A stretch of DNA of 14,832 nt from Candidatus Methanoperedentaceae archaeon (GTDB taxonomy: Archaea; Halobacteriota; Methanosarcinia; Methanosarcinales; Methanoperedenaceae): the NCBI GenBank assembly GCA_014859785.1, contig JACUTP010000031.1, forward strand, positions 1 through 14,832. The letters are read 5' to 3'. The position numbers and the translations under genes were made by a program. Shown in pieces: positions 5,178-12,916 of this stretch (its first letter is position 1; every line of letters begins with the position of its first letter). The notes beneath the pieces are model-generated. The model was given only the letters and a program-made list of their open reading frames with translations, made no database searches and was not told the origin of the DNA.

Positions 5178-6967
5178 GCAACAATAAAGTAATAGATGGC
5201 ATATACTGCCATGAACATCAGCACAAGAATAACGCTATCCCCGATTGGCGATTTTATTACAGGCTCACCCGGGTAATTTTTCCAGGCTTCATCAAGAAGT
5301 TTTTCGGAAGCATGCGGCGGCAATCCAGGGAATCTGCCAAACATTTTAAATACAGCGCTACCTGCGTAAAGGAAGAGTGCACGTGTGGGATTCTTTCCAA
5401 CCCAGATAAGATAATCGGCAACACGCTGCAATATATTAACCGGCACCTGTGCAGCAGTAGAAAGAGGTTTCTCTACGAACCACATAAACACTTTGCTCCC
5501 TTTCCTGTAGAACCAGTCGGTGTCCACGCTGATTGTGGGTTCACTACCAAGTTTGTTAAGCAGCAAGAAAAATCCAAGAGCGGTGAACAGAAGTATCTGC
5601 AATGACCATACTACATGTTCTGGTGTGTACGGGATATAGTCAACCGGATTAGGAAGAATATTATAGAGTACAGCAGGATATACTCCGATAAGGATATTCA
5701 AAAAGGCTGCAAGTCCCATAGCAAGGAGCATGTTTACAGGGGGCTCTTTTGCTTTTATTCCCGTGTCTTTGGCAAAGAAAGTAAAATAAGGCAGCTTGAG
5801 ACCGATAGACAGGAATGTGCCTGCCGAGGCAAGTGTCAGCATCAGCCATATCACTGCCAGATGCTCATGAGCCGCTGCTGAGACCACCATGGATTTACTG
5901 ACAAAACCGCTGAACAACGGGAATGCTGAAATCGCAAATGCACCTATCATGTATAAGCCCAATGTTAAAGGCATGGTCCTGTACAGTCCCCCCAGTTCCG
6001 TGAGTTTTCTTCTTCCTGTCATATGTATGACAGCGCCCGCACCCATGAACAGCAATCCCTTATAGAGTATATGGGAAAAAGCATGGGCTACCGAACCGTT
6101 CACTGCGAGCAGGGTTCCCATCCCTACTCCTGCGACCATGTAGCCCACCTGGCTGATAATATGGTATGCAAGAAGCCTGCGTATATCATTCTCAAGAACT
6201 GCATATACCACGCCGAATACTGCCATTATTGCACCGAACCATATCAATATCTCAACACCTGAGAATGCCCTGAGCAATACGTAAACAGCAGTCTTGGTAG
6301 TGAAAGCGCTCAGGAACACAGCACCGGTGATAGAGGCTTCAGGGTATGCATCCGAGAGCCATGCATGAAGGGGGGGCACAGCAGCGTTTATCATGAAACC
6401 TATCAATATTAAGTATGAATCAAGGCTGCCAAAGTCAATATGACCGAATTCGATAGAACCTGTATTTACCAAACGAATTATGATACCTGCAAGCAGGACA
6501 AGCCCGCCGAATACATGCACTAAAAGATATCTGAAACCGGCATCATAGGATTTCTTGTTGCCGCCATACCATATCAGGAATACGGAAGAAAAAGCCATAA
6601 GCTCCCAGAAAACAAAAAGTGTGAGGAAATCCCCTGAGAAAACAACACCGAGTGCACTTCCTGCATACAAAACAGCAGAGAAATGCTCTCCTTTATTCTT
6701 GACATGCAGGGCATACAATATACCTATGAATGTCATGATGACAAACACATAACCGAACGCCAGGCTCAATTTATCGACCTTTCCGAATACCAGGCCATAT
6801 CCTAAGAAAGATGTCACAAATCCTGTGCCTTCGCTCATGTTCAGCAGGCTGGTAAAGGCAACGATGGGAAGCAGGAGCATATACCCCTGCCTTATTTTTC
6901 CTTTCAGGAAAGGAATAAGTAAGGCCCCGAGGATTAATATCAAACCTGGAGGTACCCATTCAATCAT
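5174..6967 (-). CDS. Mrp-type antiporter, third MrpD/NuoL-like ion-translocating subunit (597 aa)
   Basis: A long polytopic protein of the proton-conducting membrane transporter family shared by Mrp antiporters, complex I and membrane-bound hydrogenases. The key charged residues within membrane helices are present: Glu122 (FVFWELMAF), Lys225 (TTKTAVY), Lys303 (ILYKGLLF) and Lys358 (GFVSKSMV). These form the antiporter-type ion path. Beyond the 14-helix core (to about 470) there is a C-terminal extension. It contains DTDWFYRKG (482-490) and an amphipathic stretch (about 495-545), and finishes in one more membrane helix (about 578-596). It could act as a lateral connecting element. The ATG at 6967 overlaps the end of the 78-residue gene by 8 bases and has AAGGAGG upstream at good spacing. 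It is the last antiporter gene in the operon. Confidence 0.88.
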   Translation of the reverse strand: MIEWVPPGLILILGALLIPFLKGKIRQGYMLLLPIVAFTSLLNMSEGTGFVTSFLGYGLVFGKVDKLSLAFGYVFVIMTFIGILYALHVKNKGEHFSAVLYAGSALGVVFSGDFLTLFVFWELMAFSSVFLIWYGGNKKSYDAGFRYLLVHVFGGLVLLAGIIIRLVNTGSIEFGHIDFGSLDSYLILIGFMINAAVPPLHAWLSDAYPEASITGAVFLSAFTTKTAVYVLLRAFSGVEILIWFGAIMAVFGVVYAVLENDIRRLLAYHIISQVGYMVAGVGMGTLLAVNGSVAHAFSHILYKGLLFMGAGAVIHMTGRRKLTELGGLYRTMPLTLGLYMIGAFAISAFPLFSGFVSKSMVVSAAAHEHLAVIWLMLTLASAGTFLSIGLKLPYFTFFAKDTGIKAKEPPVNMLLAMGLAAFLNILIGVYPAVLYNILPNPVDYIPYTPEHVVWSLQILLFTALGFFLLLNKLGSEPTISVDTDWFYRKGSKVFMWFVEKPLSTAAQVPVNILQRVADYLIWVGKNPTRALFLYAGSAVFKMFGRFPGLPPHASEKLLDEAWKNYPGEPVIKSPIGDSVILVLMFMAVYAIYYFIVA

Positions 6968-7196
6968 AATAGTCCTCCTTTTTCATCAGCCATTTATGCC
7001 CGATAAATTTTGATACGATTATTATAAGAATACAGGAGATGAAACCGTATACTGCACTGAATCCGGGTATTGCATCCCAGAAGAACTCTACTTTTTCTCT
7101 CTGGACAAAGAAATCAGCCAGCACAACAGCAACAAGGCTTGAGTAGAACAGGTATTTAAGAATCTTTATATTTCCAGGTTTATCAAGATACCCCAT
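6960..7196 (-). CDS. 78-residue two-helix membrane protein of the antiporter operon
   Basis: A small protein with a short charged N-terminus, one membrane helix at about residues 13-28, a loop with QREKVEFFWD, a second helix at about 47-62, and a lysine-rich tail. I do not recognise a family. It lies between two large antiporter subunits, starts 2 bases after the previous stop with GGAGGG as ribosome binding site, and overlaps the next gene by 8 bases. It is therefore very likely an accessory or structural subunit of the same complex. By position it could take the place of a small linker such as MbhI of membrane-bound hydrogenase, but no sequence evidence of homology was seen. Confidence 0.75.
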   Translation of the reverse strand: MGYLDKPGNIKILKYLFYSSLVAVVLADFFVQREKVEFFWDAIPGFSAVYGFISCILIIIVSKFIGHKWLMKKEDYYD

Positions 7197-7198
7197 AC

Positions 7199-8674
7199 TT
7201 ATGTCCCTCCGATAAGGTTTTGGACTGCAATACTTACAAGGGCAAGTGGTTCATCTGGCATTATTCCGATAATAATTGATATAAGGGCTGTTAATAAAAG
7301 CGGAACAAGCATGAATAATGGCGCTTCTTTGTAGGATAGCTCCCTCTCCGGTTTTTTGAAAAAAGCGTTTATTATTATCGGGAAAAAGTATGCCACATTC
7401 AGGAGTGTGCTTGCAAGCAGGACGAGGAGCAGGGGTATCTGAGATATCTCCACAGATGCTATCAGCAGATACCACTTGCTTATGAAACCAGCAGTAATCG
7501 GGGTGCCTGCCATACCGAGTGCTCCAACAGTGAATGCAATCATTGTAAATGGCATCTGTTTCGCAATCCCGTTCATTTCACTGATTTTTTCTTTGCCAGA
7601 TGCCACTATGAAGGCTCCAGCGCAGAAGAAAAGGGTTATTTTCATGAAGGCATGGTTGAGAATGTGCATCATCCCTCCTGTAATACCGGCAGGTGTCAAC
7701 ATGGCAACGCCCAGGATAATATACGAGAGCTGGCTTATCGTTGAATATGCCAGCCTTTTCTTCAGGTTATCCTGCGTGAGGGCGAAAAGGGAGGCAACGA
7801 TTATCGTAAAAGCCACCACATACGCCATGGCAAGGGCAAGTCCTGTTTCGCTCATGACATCAATACCAAAAATGTAAAGGATAATCCTTGTTGCCACGAA
7901 GACGCCTGCCTTTACCACTGCTACAGCATGCAGTAATGCACTCACCGGGGTCGGAGCTATCATTGCTGAAGGCAGCCAGGAGTGGAAAGGCATGAAAGCC
8001 GCCTTTGCAGAACCTATCATGAAAGTTACGAAAAGCAGTATCACCATATTCGCTGGTATTCCATTTCCGGCAATAATGCCGCCGAAAGCAAAGTCAGTAG
8101 TACCGGTGTAGTGGTATACTGCTATTATCGAGAACAGTAAAAAAACACCCGATGTAAGAAGATAAAGCAGGTATTTTCTTCCGGCTTTCATGGCTTCAGG
8201 GGTTTCGATATGCACCACCAATGGATAAGTGGATATCGTAAGTATTTCAAAGAATATGAAGAGGGTGAAGAGGTTTGCTGAGAACGCAATACCTATTGCG
8301 GAAGATAGGGCAATGGCAAAACAGAAGAAAAACCTTGTCTGTGCATGCTCTTTCAATGTCCTCATGTAGCCTATTGAATAGAGGGTGGTAAATATCCAGA
8401 GGAATGAGGCGATCAGCCCGAAAAGCAAGCCAAATGCATCCACCCTGAACATTATTGGCAGACCGGGCAAAACATCCCATAATCTAAGTTCAATCAGCTT
8501 TCCGCTCATGACCACAGGAATCATGGATGCAACAATCCCGAATTTGGTTATCCCTGCCAGGAGGGAAAAACCTTCCCTTATGTTCGGGCGCCTGCCGGAA
8601 ATAAGTATCATTAATGCCCCTAAGAGGGAAACAAGGACTGCAAGACCTGGACTGAATGATGTAATAGTTTCCAT
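7199..8674 (-). CDS. Mrp-type antiporter, second MrpD-like ion-translocating subunit (491 aa)
   Basis: A polytopic proton/sodium antiporter-family subunit with about 14 membrane helices. It has the residues expected for ion translocation: Glu143 (FIFFEILT), Lys255 (AVVKAGVF), Lys345 (HAFMKITL) and Lys400 (GFISKWY). HSWLPSAMIAPTPVSALLHA (231-250) is the family's hallmark broken-helix region. The start is set at 8674, not at an ATG-less upstream position, because a strong AGGAGG lies 3 bases before this ATG. That ribosome binding site overlaps the stop codon of the preceding mrpD gene. With the MrpD-type protein before it and the 597-residue protein after it, the complex would have three separate ion-translocating subunits, where classical Mrp has two (MrpA and MrpD). 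Confidence 0.88.
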   Translation of the reverse strand: METITSFSPGLAVLVSLLGALMILISGRRPNIREGFSLLAGITKFGIVASMIPVVMSGKLIELRLWDVLPGLPIMFRVDAFGLLFGLIASFLWIFTTLYSIGYMRTLKEHAQTRFFFCFAIALSSAIGIAFSANLFTLFIFFEILTISTYPLVVHIETPEAMKAGRKYLLYLLTSGVFLLFSIIAVYHYTGTTDFAFGGIIAGNGIPANMVILLFVTFMIGSAKAAFMPFHSWLPSAMIAPTPVSALLHAVAVVKAGVFVATRIILYIFGIDVMSETGLALAMAYVVAFTIIVASLFALTQDNLKKRLAYSTISQLSYIILGVAMLTPAGITGGMMHILNHAFMKITLFFCAGAFIVASGKEKISEMNGIAKQMPFTMIAFTVGALGMAGTPITAGFISKWYLLIASVEISQIPLLLVLLASTLLNVAYFFPIIINAFFKKPERELSYKEAPLFMLVPLLLTALISIIIGIMPDEPLALVSIAVQNLIGGT

Positions 8675-8681
8675 TATCCTC

Positions 8682-10154
8682 CTAAGGCAATACTCCAATT
8701 ACCCATATTTTTATTACCTCTATTGGAATGGATGCGAAAATACCTGCCAGAAACACCAGGGCTGCAAATATAACGATTGGTATGAGCATACTCAATGGCG
8801 CTTCATCCTTCTTTATTTCTTCCGTTTCATGTACGCCAAAATATACATTTTCAAAAATCCTCCAGAAGTAAACAGCAGTCAGCAGGCTGCTTAAAAGAAT
8901 TACAATAACAAATACCCACTTTCCAGCCTCAAGAGCGCCCCATGCAAGATAAAACTTGCTGGCAAAACCTACCGTTGGCGGAATACCAATCATGGAAAGC
9001 GCCCCAACCACGAATGCACCCATCGTGTACGGCATTTTTTTACCCATTCCTTTTAGTTGATATATGTTTTTTATTCCTGTTCGATAGATGATGGCACCTG
9101 AGACCATGAAAAGCCCTGTTTTCATCAGGCTGTGGCTGAGAATATGGAGAATTCCACCTGTCATGGCAATATTGTTCGCCAGCCCGACCCCCAGGATTAT
9201 ATAACCTATCTGGCTCACACTGGAATATGCCAGCATCCTCTTTATATCGTACTGTGCTATTGCCAGTATGGACCCTGCGAGTATGCCTATGGCTGCCAGC
9301 CAGGTGAGCATGCTCATAACAGGTACAGTCTCAATCACATAGGACGGGGAAATCACCGTAAACATCACCCTGATAAGCGCGTATATCCCGACTTTGGTAA
9401 AGGTTCCTGCAAGTAAAGCGCTTATAGCTGAAGGGGCATGAGTATAAGCGTCAGGCAGCCAGGTATGCAGTGGATAAAGTGCAGTCTTGATGCTAAGCCC
9501 CACCACAATCAGCGCAATAGCTACAAGTAGGACGGGTCTTCCGTAAATCCCGGGAAGAAGTATTGAAAGGTCTGCCATATTCAAAGTACCTGTCATCACA
9601 TACAGGTACCCGATGCCCAGAAGAATGAAAGAAGCTGAAATCGTGCCCATTATCATGTAGTTGAAGCTTGCCATAGCGGATTGCCTGCCGCCGAGGGCTA
9701 TCAGGGCATAGGCAGCCAGGGAAGATATCTCCAGGAATACATACAGGTTGAAAACGTCTCCGGTTATAACAATACCCAGCATGCCTGTTGAGAGAACTAT
9801 GTATAATGTATAAAGCGGAATTTCCTTACCTGGTACTTCTAACCCAAGGCTTTTTCGTGAATATATGGAAACCAGGAAACAAACGCCTGCTACAATTACC
9901 AGCACAAAGGCGTTTAGAATATCGACTGCATATTCTATTCCCCATGGGGGCTGCCAGCCGCCAAGCCAGTAGCTCAGGTTTCCTGCTGCCAACACATTAT
10001 AAAGAAGGAGGAGGCTTATCAGGAACTGCAGCATTGTGATAAAAGTTGCCCACGGGCTGCATAGCTTCTTTCGTATCATGCCGATGATGGGCGTAAAAAA
10101 CGCCCCGAAGAAACCAATTATAATAAGAAGTATGGGGAGATGGTCTGTTATCAT
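8682..10154 (-). CDS. mrpD: Mrp antiporter subunit D (MrpD / MbhH-like)
   Basis: A 490-residue integral membrane subunit of the multisubunit cation/proton antiporter. It follows MrpC directly, as MbhH follows MbhG and MrpD follows MrpC. The hallmark TWLPDAYTHAPSAISALLAG (231-250) and the in-membrane charged residues Glu142 (YVFLEISS), Lys254 (TFTKVGIY), Lys345 (HSLMKTGL) and Lys400 (GFASKFY) are all present. Family knowledge assigns these to coupled proton/sodium transfer across the membrane. The ATG at 10154 overlaps the stop of mrpC in an ATGA arrangement, indicating translational coupling. Of the three antiporter-type subunits here, this one is the best candidate for canonical MrpD. Confidence 0.9.
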   Translation of the reverse strand: MITDHLPILLIIIGFFGAFFTPIIGMIRKKLCSPWATFITMLQFLISLLLLYNVLAAGNLSYWLGGWQPPWGIEYAVDILNAFVLVIVAGVCFLVSIYSRKSLGLEVPGKEIPLYTLYIVLSTGMLGIVITGDVFNLYVFLEISSLAAYALIALGGRQSAMASFNYMIMGTISASFILLGIGYLYVMTGTLNMADLSILLPGIYGRPVLLVAIALIVVGLSIKTALYPLHTWLPDAYTHAPSAISALLAGTFTKVGIYALIRVMFTVISPSYVIETVPVMSMLTWLAAIGILAGSILAIAQYDIKRMLAYSSVSQIGYIILGVGLANNIAMTGGILHILSHSLMKTGLFMVSGAIIYRTGIKNIYQLKGMGKKMPYTMGAFVVGALSMIGIPPTVGFASKFYLAWGALEAGKWVFVIVILLSSLLTAVYFWRIFENVYFGVHETEEIKKDEAPLSMLIPIVIFAALVFLAGIFASIPIEVIKIWVIGVLP

Positions 10155-10507
10155 TTGCTCAACTCTAAAATTTTATCTTCATCAAGGGTTCCGTATTCCC
10201 TGTATATCCGTATGACAAGAGAAAGGCCCACAGCCAGCGTGCTTACAGCTACAACAATAGCCGTCAGGATAAGTACATGGGGCAGCGGATTTACATAAAC
10301 CGCAGGCTCTTTCAAAAGAATAGGCGCGGTGCCGCCGCTAACATCCGCAGCTGAAACATAGAACAGGAATATGGAATACTGGAATATGCTCATGCCTATC
10401 AGCTTCTTTATGAGATTTCTCTTTCCTATCATTCCATAGAAACCAATGGTCATGAGGGTAATATAGATTATATAATTATATTTTGCAAAAATCATCTCAA
10501 GCACCAT
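10151..10507 (-). CDS. mrpC: Mrp antiporter subunit C (NuoK-like)
   Basis: A 118-residue protein with three membrane helices (about 9-26, 38-53 and 74-99), related to NuoK/MbhG. IGKRNLIKKLIGMSIFQYSI (27-46) is the family's conserved positively charged turn into the second helix, and VNPLPHVLILTAIVVAVS (72-89) is the typical third-helix entry. It lacks the paired helix glutamates of true NuoK in the usual place, as is normal for MrpC. The ATG at 10507 follows immediately after the stop of mrpB (TAAATG) and the gene overlaps mrpD by 4 bases. It bridges MrpD and the small-subunit module within the membrane arm. Confidence 0.88.
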   Translation of the reverse strand: MVLEMIFAKYNYIIYITLMTIGFYGMIGKRNLIKKLIGMSIFQYSIFLFYVSAADVSGGTAPILLKEPAVYVNPLPHVLILTAIVVAVSTLAVGLSLVIRIYREYGTLDEDKILELSK

Positions 10508-10951
10508 TTATCCCCCCTTCTCTTTAAGAACAATATCATAAAATATAGAGAGCATTATTGCCATAACCGTGAGCCCGATTCCAATTTCCACCATCTCTAT
10601 GCCATACTTGCTCGCTTCGGCAGGCGTTTCGCCTATCGGTATGACGCCATACTCAAGAAAATTCCCGCCGAATATTATGGCAAGCACGCCAACGCCCGTA
10701 TATATGAAAAGCCCGGTACTGGCGATTACCATTAATAGTTTCACAGACAGTATCTTCTTTGCCTCTTTAAGACCAAAAGCAGTTGTATAAAGGATGAAGC
10801 CCGCTGCAAGAATAACCCCTGCCTGGAACCCGCCCCCGGGTCCGATAGCCCCGTGGACAAGCACATAAAATCCCCATAGCAAAATAACAGGTACCATGAT
10901 ACTTGCGCCTGTCCTGAGGATAATGTCATTTGAAACCGGTGCAGCTTTCAC
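10508..10951 (-). CDS. mrpB: Mrp antiporter subunit B (MnhB domain, MbhF-like)
   Basis: A 147-residue, four-helix MnhB-domain protein. The diagnostic segment is HGAIGPGGGFQAG (33-45), followed by the second helix and, near the C-terminus, EMVEIGIGLTVMAIML (119-134). It is equivalent to the MnhB domain of MrpB and to MbhF, and forms part of the sodium-translocating small-subunit group. Translation starts at GTG, which overlaps the stop of the preceding MbhE-like gene in a GTGA arrangement; no nearer in-frame ATG precedes the conserved region. Confidence 0.9.
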   Translation of the reverse strand: MKAAPVSNDIILRTGASIMVPVILLWGFYVLVHGAIGPGGGFQAGVILAAGFILYTTAFGLKEAKKILSVKLLMVIASTGLFIYTGVGVLAIIFGGNFLEYGVIPIGETPAEASKYGIEMVEIGIGLTVMAIMLSIFYDIVLKEKGG

Positions 10952-11223
10952 TTTTCCCTCCTCCTGAGCAAAAGCATAACTGAAATCCCTGCCGTGAATA
11001 TTACTATAGTCTCCCCCAGGGTATCGTAGCCTCTGTAGTTTGTTAATATGGCTGTTACAATATTTGGCACGCCTGACTCTTCATATGACCGTTCGATATA
11101 TCTCGGGGCTACATGTTTATTAGCAGGAGCTTCGGGGTCTCCAATCGCCGGAAGGTCGGGAACTCCATAAACAAGGATTGCCCAGAATATAAAGCAGCTC
11201 AAAATAGCCAGGTATCGCCTCAT
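10948..11223 (-). CDS. MbhE-like subunit (separate MrpA C-terminal domain)
   Basis: A 91-residue protein with an N-terminal membrane helix (about 5-22), a conserved extracytoplasmic-type loop, and a C-terminal helix (about 67-85) ended by RRREK. NIVTAILTNYRGYDTLGE (54-71) is the signature of the MbhE domain, which in bacterial MrpA is fused to the C-terminus. Here it is a free protein, as in Thermococcus Mbh. The ATG overlaps the stop of the DUF4040 gene by one base (TAATG) and follows GGAG. It should sit between the DUF4040 and MrpB subunits in the complex. Confidence 0.82.
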   Translation of the reverse strand: MRRYLAILSCFIFWAILVYGVPDLPAIGDPEAPANKHVAPRYIERSYEESGVPNIVTAILTNYRGYDTLGETIVIFTAGISVMLLLRRREK

Positions 11224-11471
11224 TATTTCTCCTCCTCATACCTTTTTGTACATGCAATGGCTGCAACAAGCAGTATTGTGGATACGCCCGCTCCGACTGC
11301 TGCTTCTGTGAAAGCCACATCCACAGAATTCATCGAAACCCAGATAACTGCCATCATAAAGCTGAAACCTGCAAAAAGCACGGTAGATTCAAGAAGGTCC
11401 TTAACCGTTATGGAGGCTATCGCCAGGATAATAACAAGAAGAAGCATCACCAGGTCAACAATCATTATCAT
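11223..11471 (-). CDS. DUF4040 / MbhD-like antiporter subunit
   Basis: An 82-residue, three-helix hydrophobic protein that matches the DUF4040 (MbhD) domain of MrpA. KDLLESTVLFAGFSFMMAVI (24-43) and DVAFTEAAVGAGVSTILLVA (51-70) are the two conserved blocks. The glutamate in the FTEAAVG motif is the family's key acidic residue. The ATG at 11471 is preferred over the one at 11465 because GGAG lies 8 bases upstream; it overlaps the mrpG stop (ATGA). As a free protein, it shows that MrpA is split in this organism. Confidence 0.85.
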   Translation of the reverse strand: MIMIVDLVMLLLVIILAIASITVKDLLESTVLFAGFSFMMAVIWVSMNSVDVAFTEAAVGAGVSTILLVAAIACTKRYEEEK

Positions 11472-11821
11472 TTGTTACTCTCCTTTTTCCACTGTATCCA
11501 TCCATCCCTTGTCCACATCTCATGTCCACTTTTGATTGCAGCCCTGAACAGGGAATGGATTGCGATTGGACCTGTGAATATTACGAAGAATATTATAAAA
11601 AGCATCTTCACGCTAACAAGGTCAAAACCCTGGTCTATTATCTGGTATAAAATTAAACCGCCGAGCATCAAACTTAACCCGAGGGTATCACATTTGCCTG
11701 AGGCGTGCATTCTGGAATAAACATCTGGAAATCGTATCATTCCTATTGCTGCTGTAAGCATAAGGAATGCCCCGATTGCCAATAAAGCAGTTACCAGTGT
11801 TAATCCCAGTACCTCAATCAT
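11468..11821 (-). CDS. mrpG: Mrp antiporter subunit G (MbhC-like)
   Basis: A three-helix membrane protein of 117 residues with the MrpG hallmark MIRFPDVYSRMHASGKCDTL at about residues 28-47 and the following LGLSLMLGG. A charged cytoplasmic tail ends WIQWKKESNK. Two starts are possible: ATG at 11827, only 2 bases after GGAGG, or ATG at 11821, 8 bases after the same GGAGG and overlapping the mrpF stop as ATGA. The second is chosen for better spacing. In the complex, MrpE, F and G form the small-subunit block tied to sodium movement. Confidence 0.9.
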   Translation of the reverse strand: MIEVLGLTLVTALLAIGAFLMLTAAIGMIRFPDVYSRMHASGKCDTLGLSLMLGGLILYQIIDQGFDLVSVKMLFIIFFVIFTGPIAIHSLFRAAIKSGHEMWTRDGWIQWKKESNK

Positions 11822-12081
11822 TCGCATATCCTCCCTCTTTCAAGATACTTCGCTATAACGACTGTTGCTATGAAATTAAGGATGGCATAGAGAAGGGCGA
11901 TATCAAAAAAGTGGGGTCTCTCAAATACATATCCGATGAGTACAAGGATTATAATGGTTTTTGTCCCTATTACATTTACTCCGAGCATCCTGTCATAAGT
12001 TGAGGGACCTTTTATGATACGGTAAAGAACAAGGGAAGTTGATAAGAGGATCACCCAGATAAAAGCTTCAAAATAGACCAT
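11818..12081 (-). CDS. mrpF: Mrp antiporter subunit F (MbhB-like)
   Basis: An 87-residue, three-helix protein. The motif GPSTYDRMLGVNVIGTKTII and the third-helix segment DIALLYAILNF, with an in-membrane aspartate, are diagnostic for MrpF/MbhB. Family knowledge places an ion-binding aspartate and glutamate pair of the sodium path in this subunit. The ATG at 12081 shares one base with the mrpE stop (TAATG) and lies 5 bases after AGTGG. An in-frame GTG at 12090 would add three residues but has no well-placed ribosome binding site. Confidence 0.9.
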   Translation of the reverse strand: MVYFEAFIWVILLSTSLVLYRIIKGPSTYDRMLGVNVIGTKTIIILVLIGYVFERPHFFDIALLYAILNFIATVVIAKYLERGRICE

Positions 12082-12611
12082 TATTTCCACTTCCTGCTTT
12101 CCCCGAATATGTAACCGACCCTTGCAGCCATTTCAGATGGCGGTGTTGTGAGAAGTGAATCGGCAGGCTCTCTTGCAAGGGAATGAACATAGAAAGTGCC
12201 GTCAGGGTCTATATCGATGGTAATTGTGCCAGGGGTCAGTGTTATGGAGTTGCCAAGGGTTGTCATTGCGATATCGCTTTTTAACGTGGATTGGAAGGAG
12301 ATGATGCGGGGGTCAATGGGCATGCCTGGACTTAATACCCTTTTGACTATGTCCCAGTTCGAGAGTATTATCTGCCAGCTTATCCAGGGCAAATAAGCGA
12401 CAAAGTAAACTAATGACTTCAAGGCACGGCGATAATCTTTTACCAGTGTAAACCTGGTATGGAAAACATAGGCAACTACAAAGGCACATGCTGCACCAAG
12501 TGAGAGGTAGAATATCTCAAGTACCCCTGAATTAAGAAGCCAGAAAAGGTACATCGTAAAAAATGTAAATACGAAGCTGAAAGTCCCGATGCTGCCGAGT
12601 TTGCCGTGCAT
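12081..12611 (-). CDS. mrpE: Mrp antiporter subunit E (MbhA-like)
   Basis: A 176-residue protein with two or three N-terminal membrane helices (about 9-27, 30-50 and 65-83) and a soluble alpha/beta C-terminal domain. TLGNSITLTPGTITIDID (117-134) followed by FYVHSL is the unmistakable MrpE signature. It is the first gene of the antiporter operon. The ATG at 12611 is preceded by AAAGGTGG at a suitable distance, and a TATA-like box lies about 30 bases upstream. The gene is divergent from the two-helix membrane protein at 12917. Confidence 0.92.
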   Translation of the reverse strand: MHGKLGSIGTFSFVFTFFTMYLFWLLNSGVLEIFYLSLGAACAFVVAYVFHTRFTLVKDYRRALKSLVYFVAYLPWISWQIILSNWDIVKRVLSPGMPIDPRIISFQSTLKSDIAMTTLGNSITLTPGTITIDIDPDGTFYVHSLAREPADSLLTTPPSEMAARVGYIFGESRKWK

Positions 12612-12637
12612 GTCCTACCACCTTTTTAATACCTTGA

Positions 12638-12645
12638 GTATATGA
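12638..12645 (-). promoter_or_regulatory. TATA box of the antiporter operon
   Basis: The minus strand reads TCATATAC here, about 30 bases before the mrpE ATG. A start near 12615 would give a leader of only a few bases, although the ribosome binding site GGTGG at about 12618-12622 would then be lost. A second AT-rich stretch near 12688-12703 (AGTTAAAAGGATTAAA) would give a leader that includes it and may be the better promoter. The choice is open. Confidence 0.3.
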
Positions 12646-12883
12646 GTGTGCAACCCCTGATGTTTTGACTGTATATGAAATTGTCGGTTTAATCCTTTTA
12701 ACTGTTAAGTCTCTAATTTCAATACACTGATACTGTTTTTGGTACTGTAATTCCGGGTTTTTGAATGAGCTACGTATCCAACCCTCTCTTCGAAAAGCTG
12801 CCTTCTGTATTCATATTATCCCATGAAACCCGTGTGGTAATATGATGAGGGACTGCTCAAAAATATTAAGTATAAGAATGATT
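12646..12883. other. divergent intergenic region between mrpE and the two-helix membrane protein
   Basis: The two divergent genes are separated by 305 bases, the longest non-coding stretch in the window. It contains AT-rich promoter candidates at both ends and repeated short ACTGT/TACTG words between about 12672 and 12752 that could be binding sites, but no clean inverted repeat was found. A 26-codon plus-strand frame at 12764-12844 shows no start signals or recognisable motif. No RNA gene was recognised. Confidence 0.4.
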
Positions 12884-12892
12884 ATTTTAAAT
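12884..12892 (+). promoter_or_regulatory. TATA-like element of the two-helix membrane protein gene
   Basis: The sequence ATTTTAAAT lies about 29 bases before the ATG at 12917, predicting a transcription start a few bases before the codon and a nearly leaderless mRNA. Another AT-rich stretch at 12859-12875 is an alternative. No Shine-Dalgarno sequence precedes the ATG, which fits a leaderless transcript. Confidence 0.35.
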
Positions 12893-12916
12893 GCAATTAC
12901 TTGTTCGGGTTTGATT

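Noticed and set aside
5174..12611. Reading the operon as a membrane-bound hydrogenase or complex I
   Set aside because: The gene order matches mbhA-H, but no NiFe large or small subunit, no iron-sulfur subunit and no NuoH-like protein is present, so only the antiporter module can be supported.
12764..12844. 26-codon plus-strand frame in the divergent spacer
   Set aside because: No promoter or ribosome binding site is placed for it and the peptide shows no motif; chance is enough to explain it.
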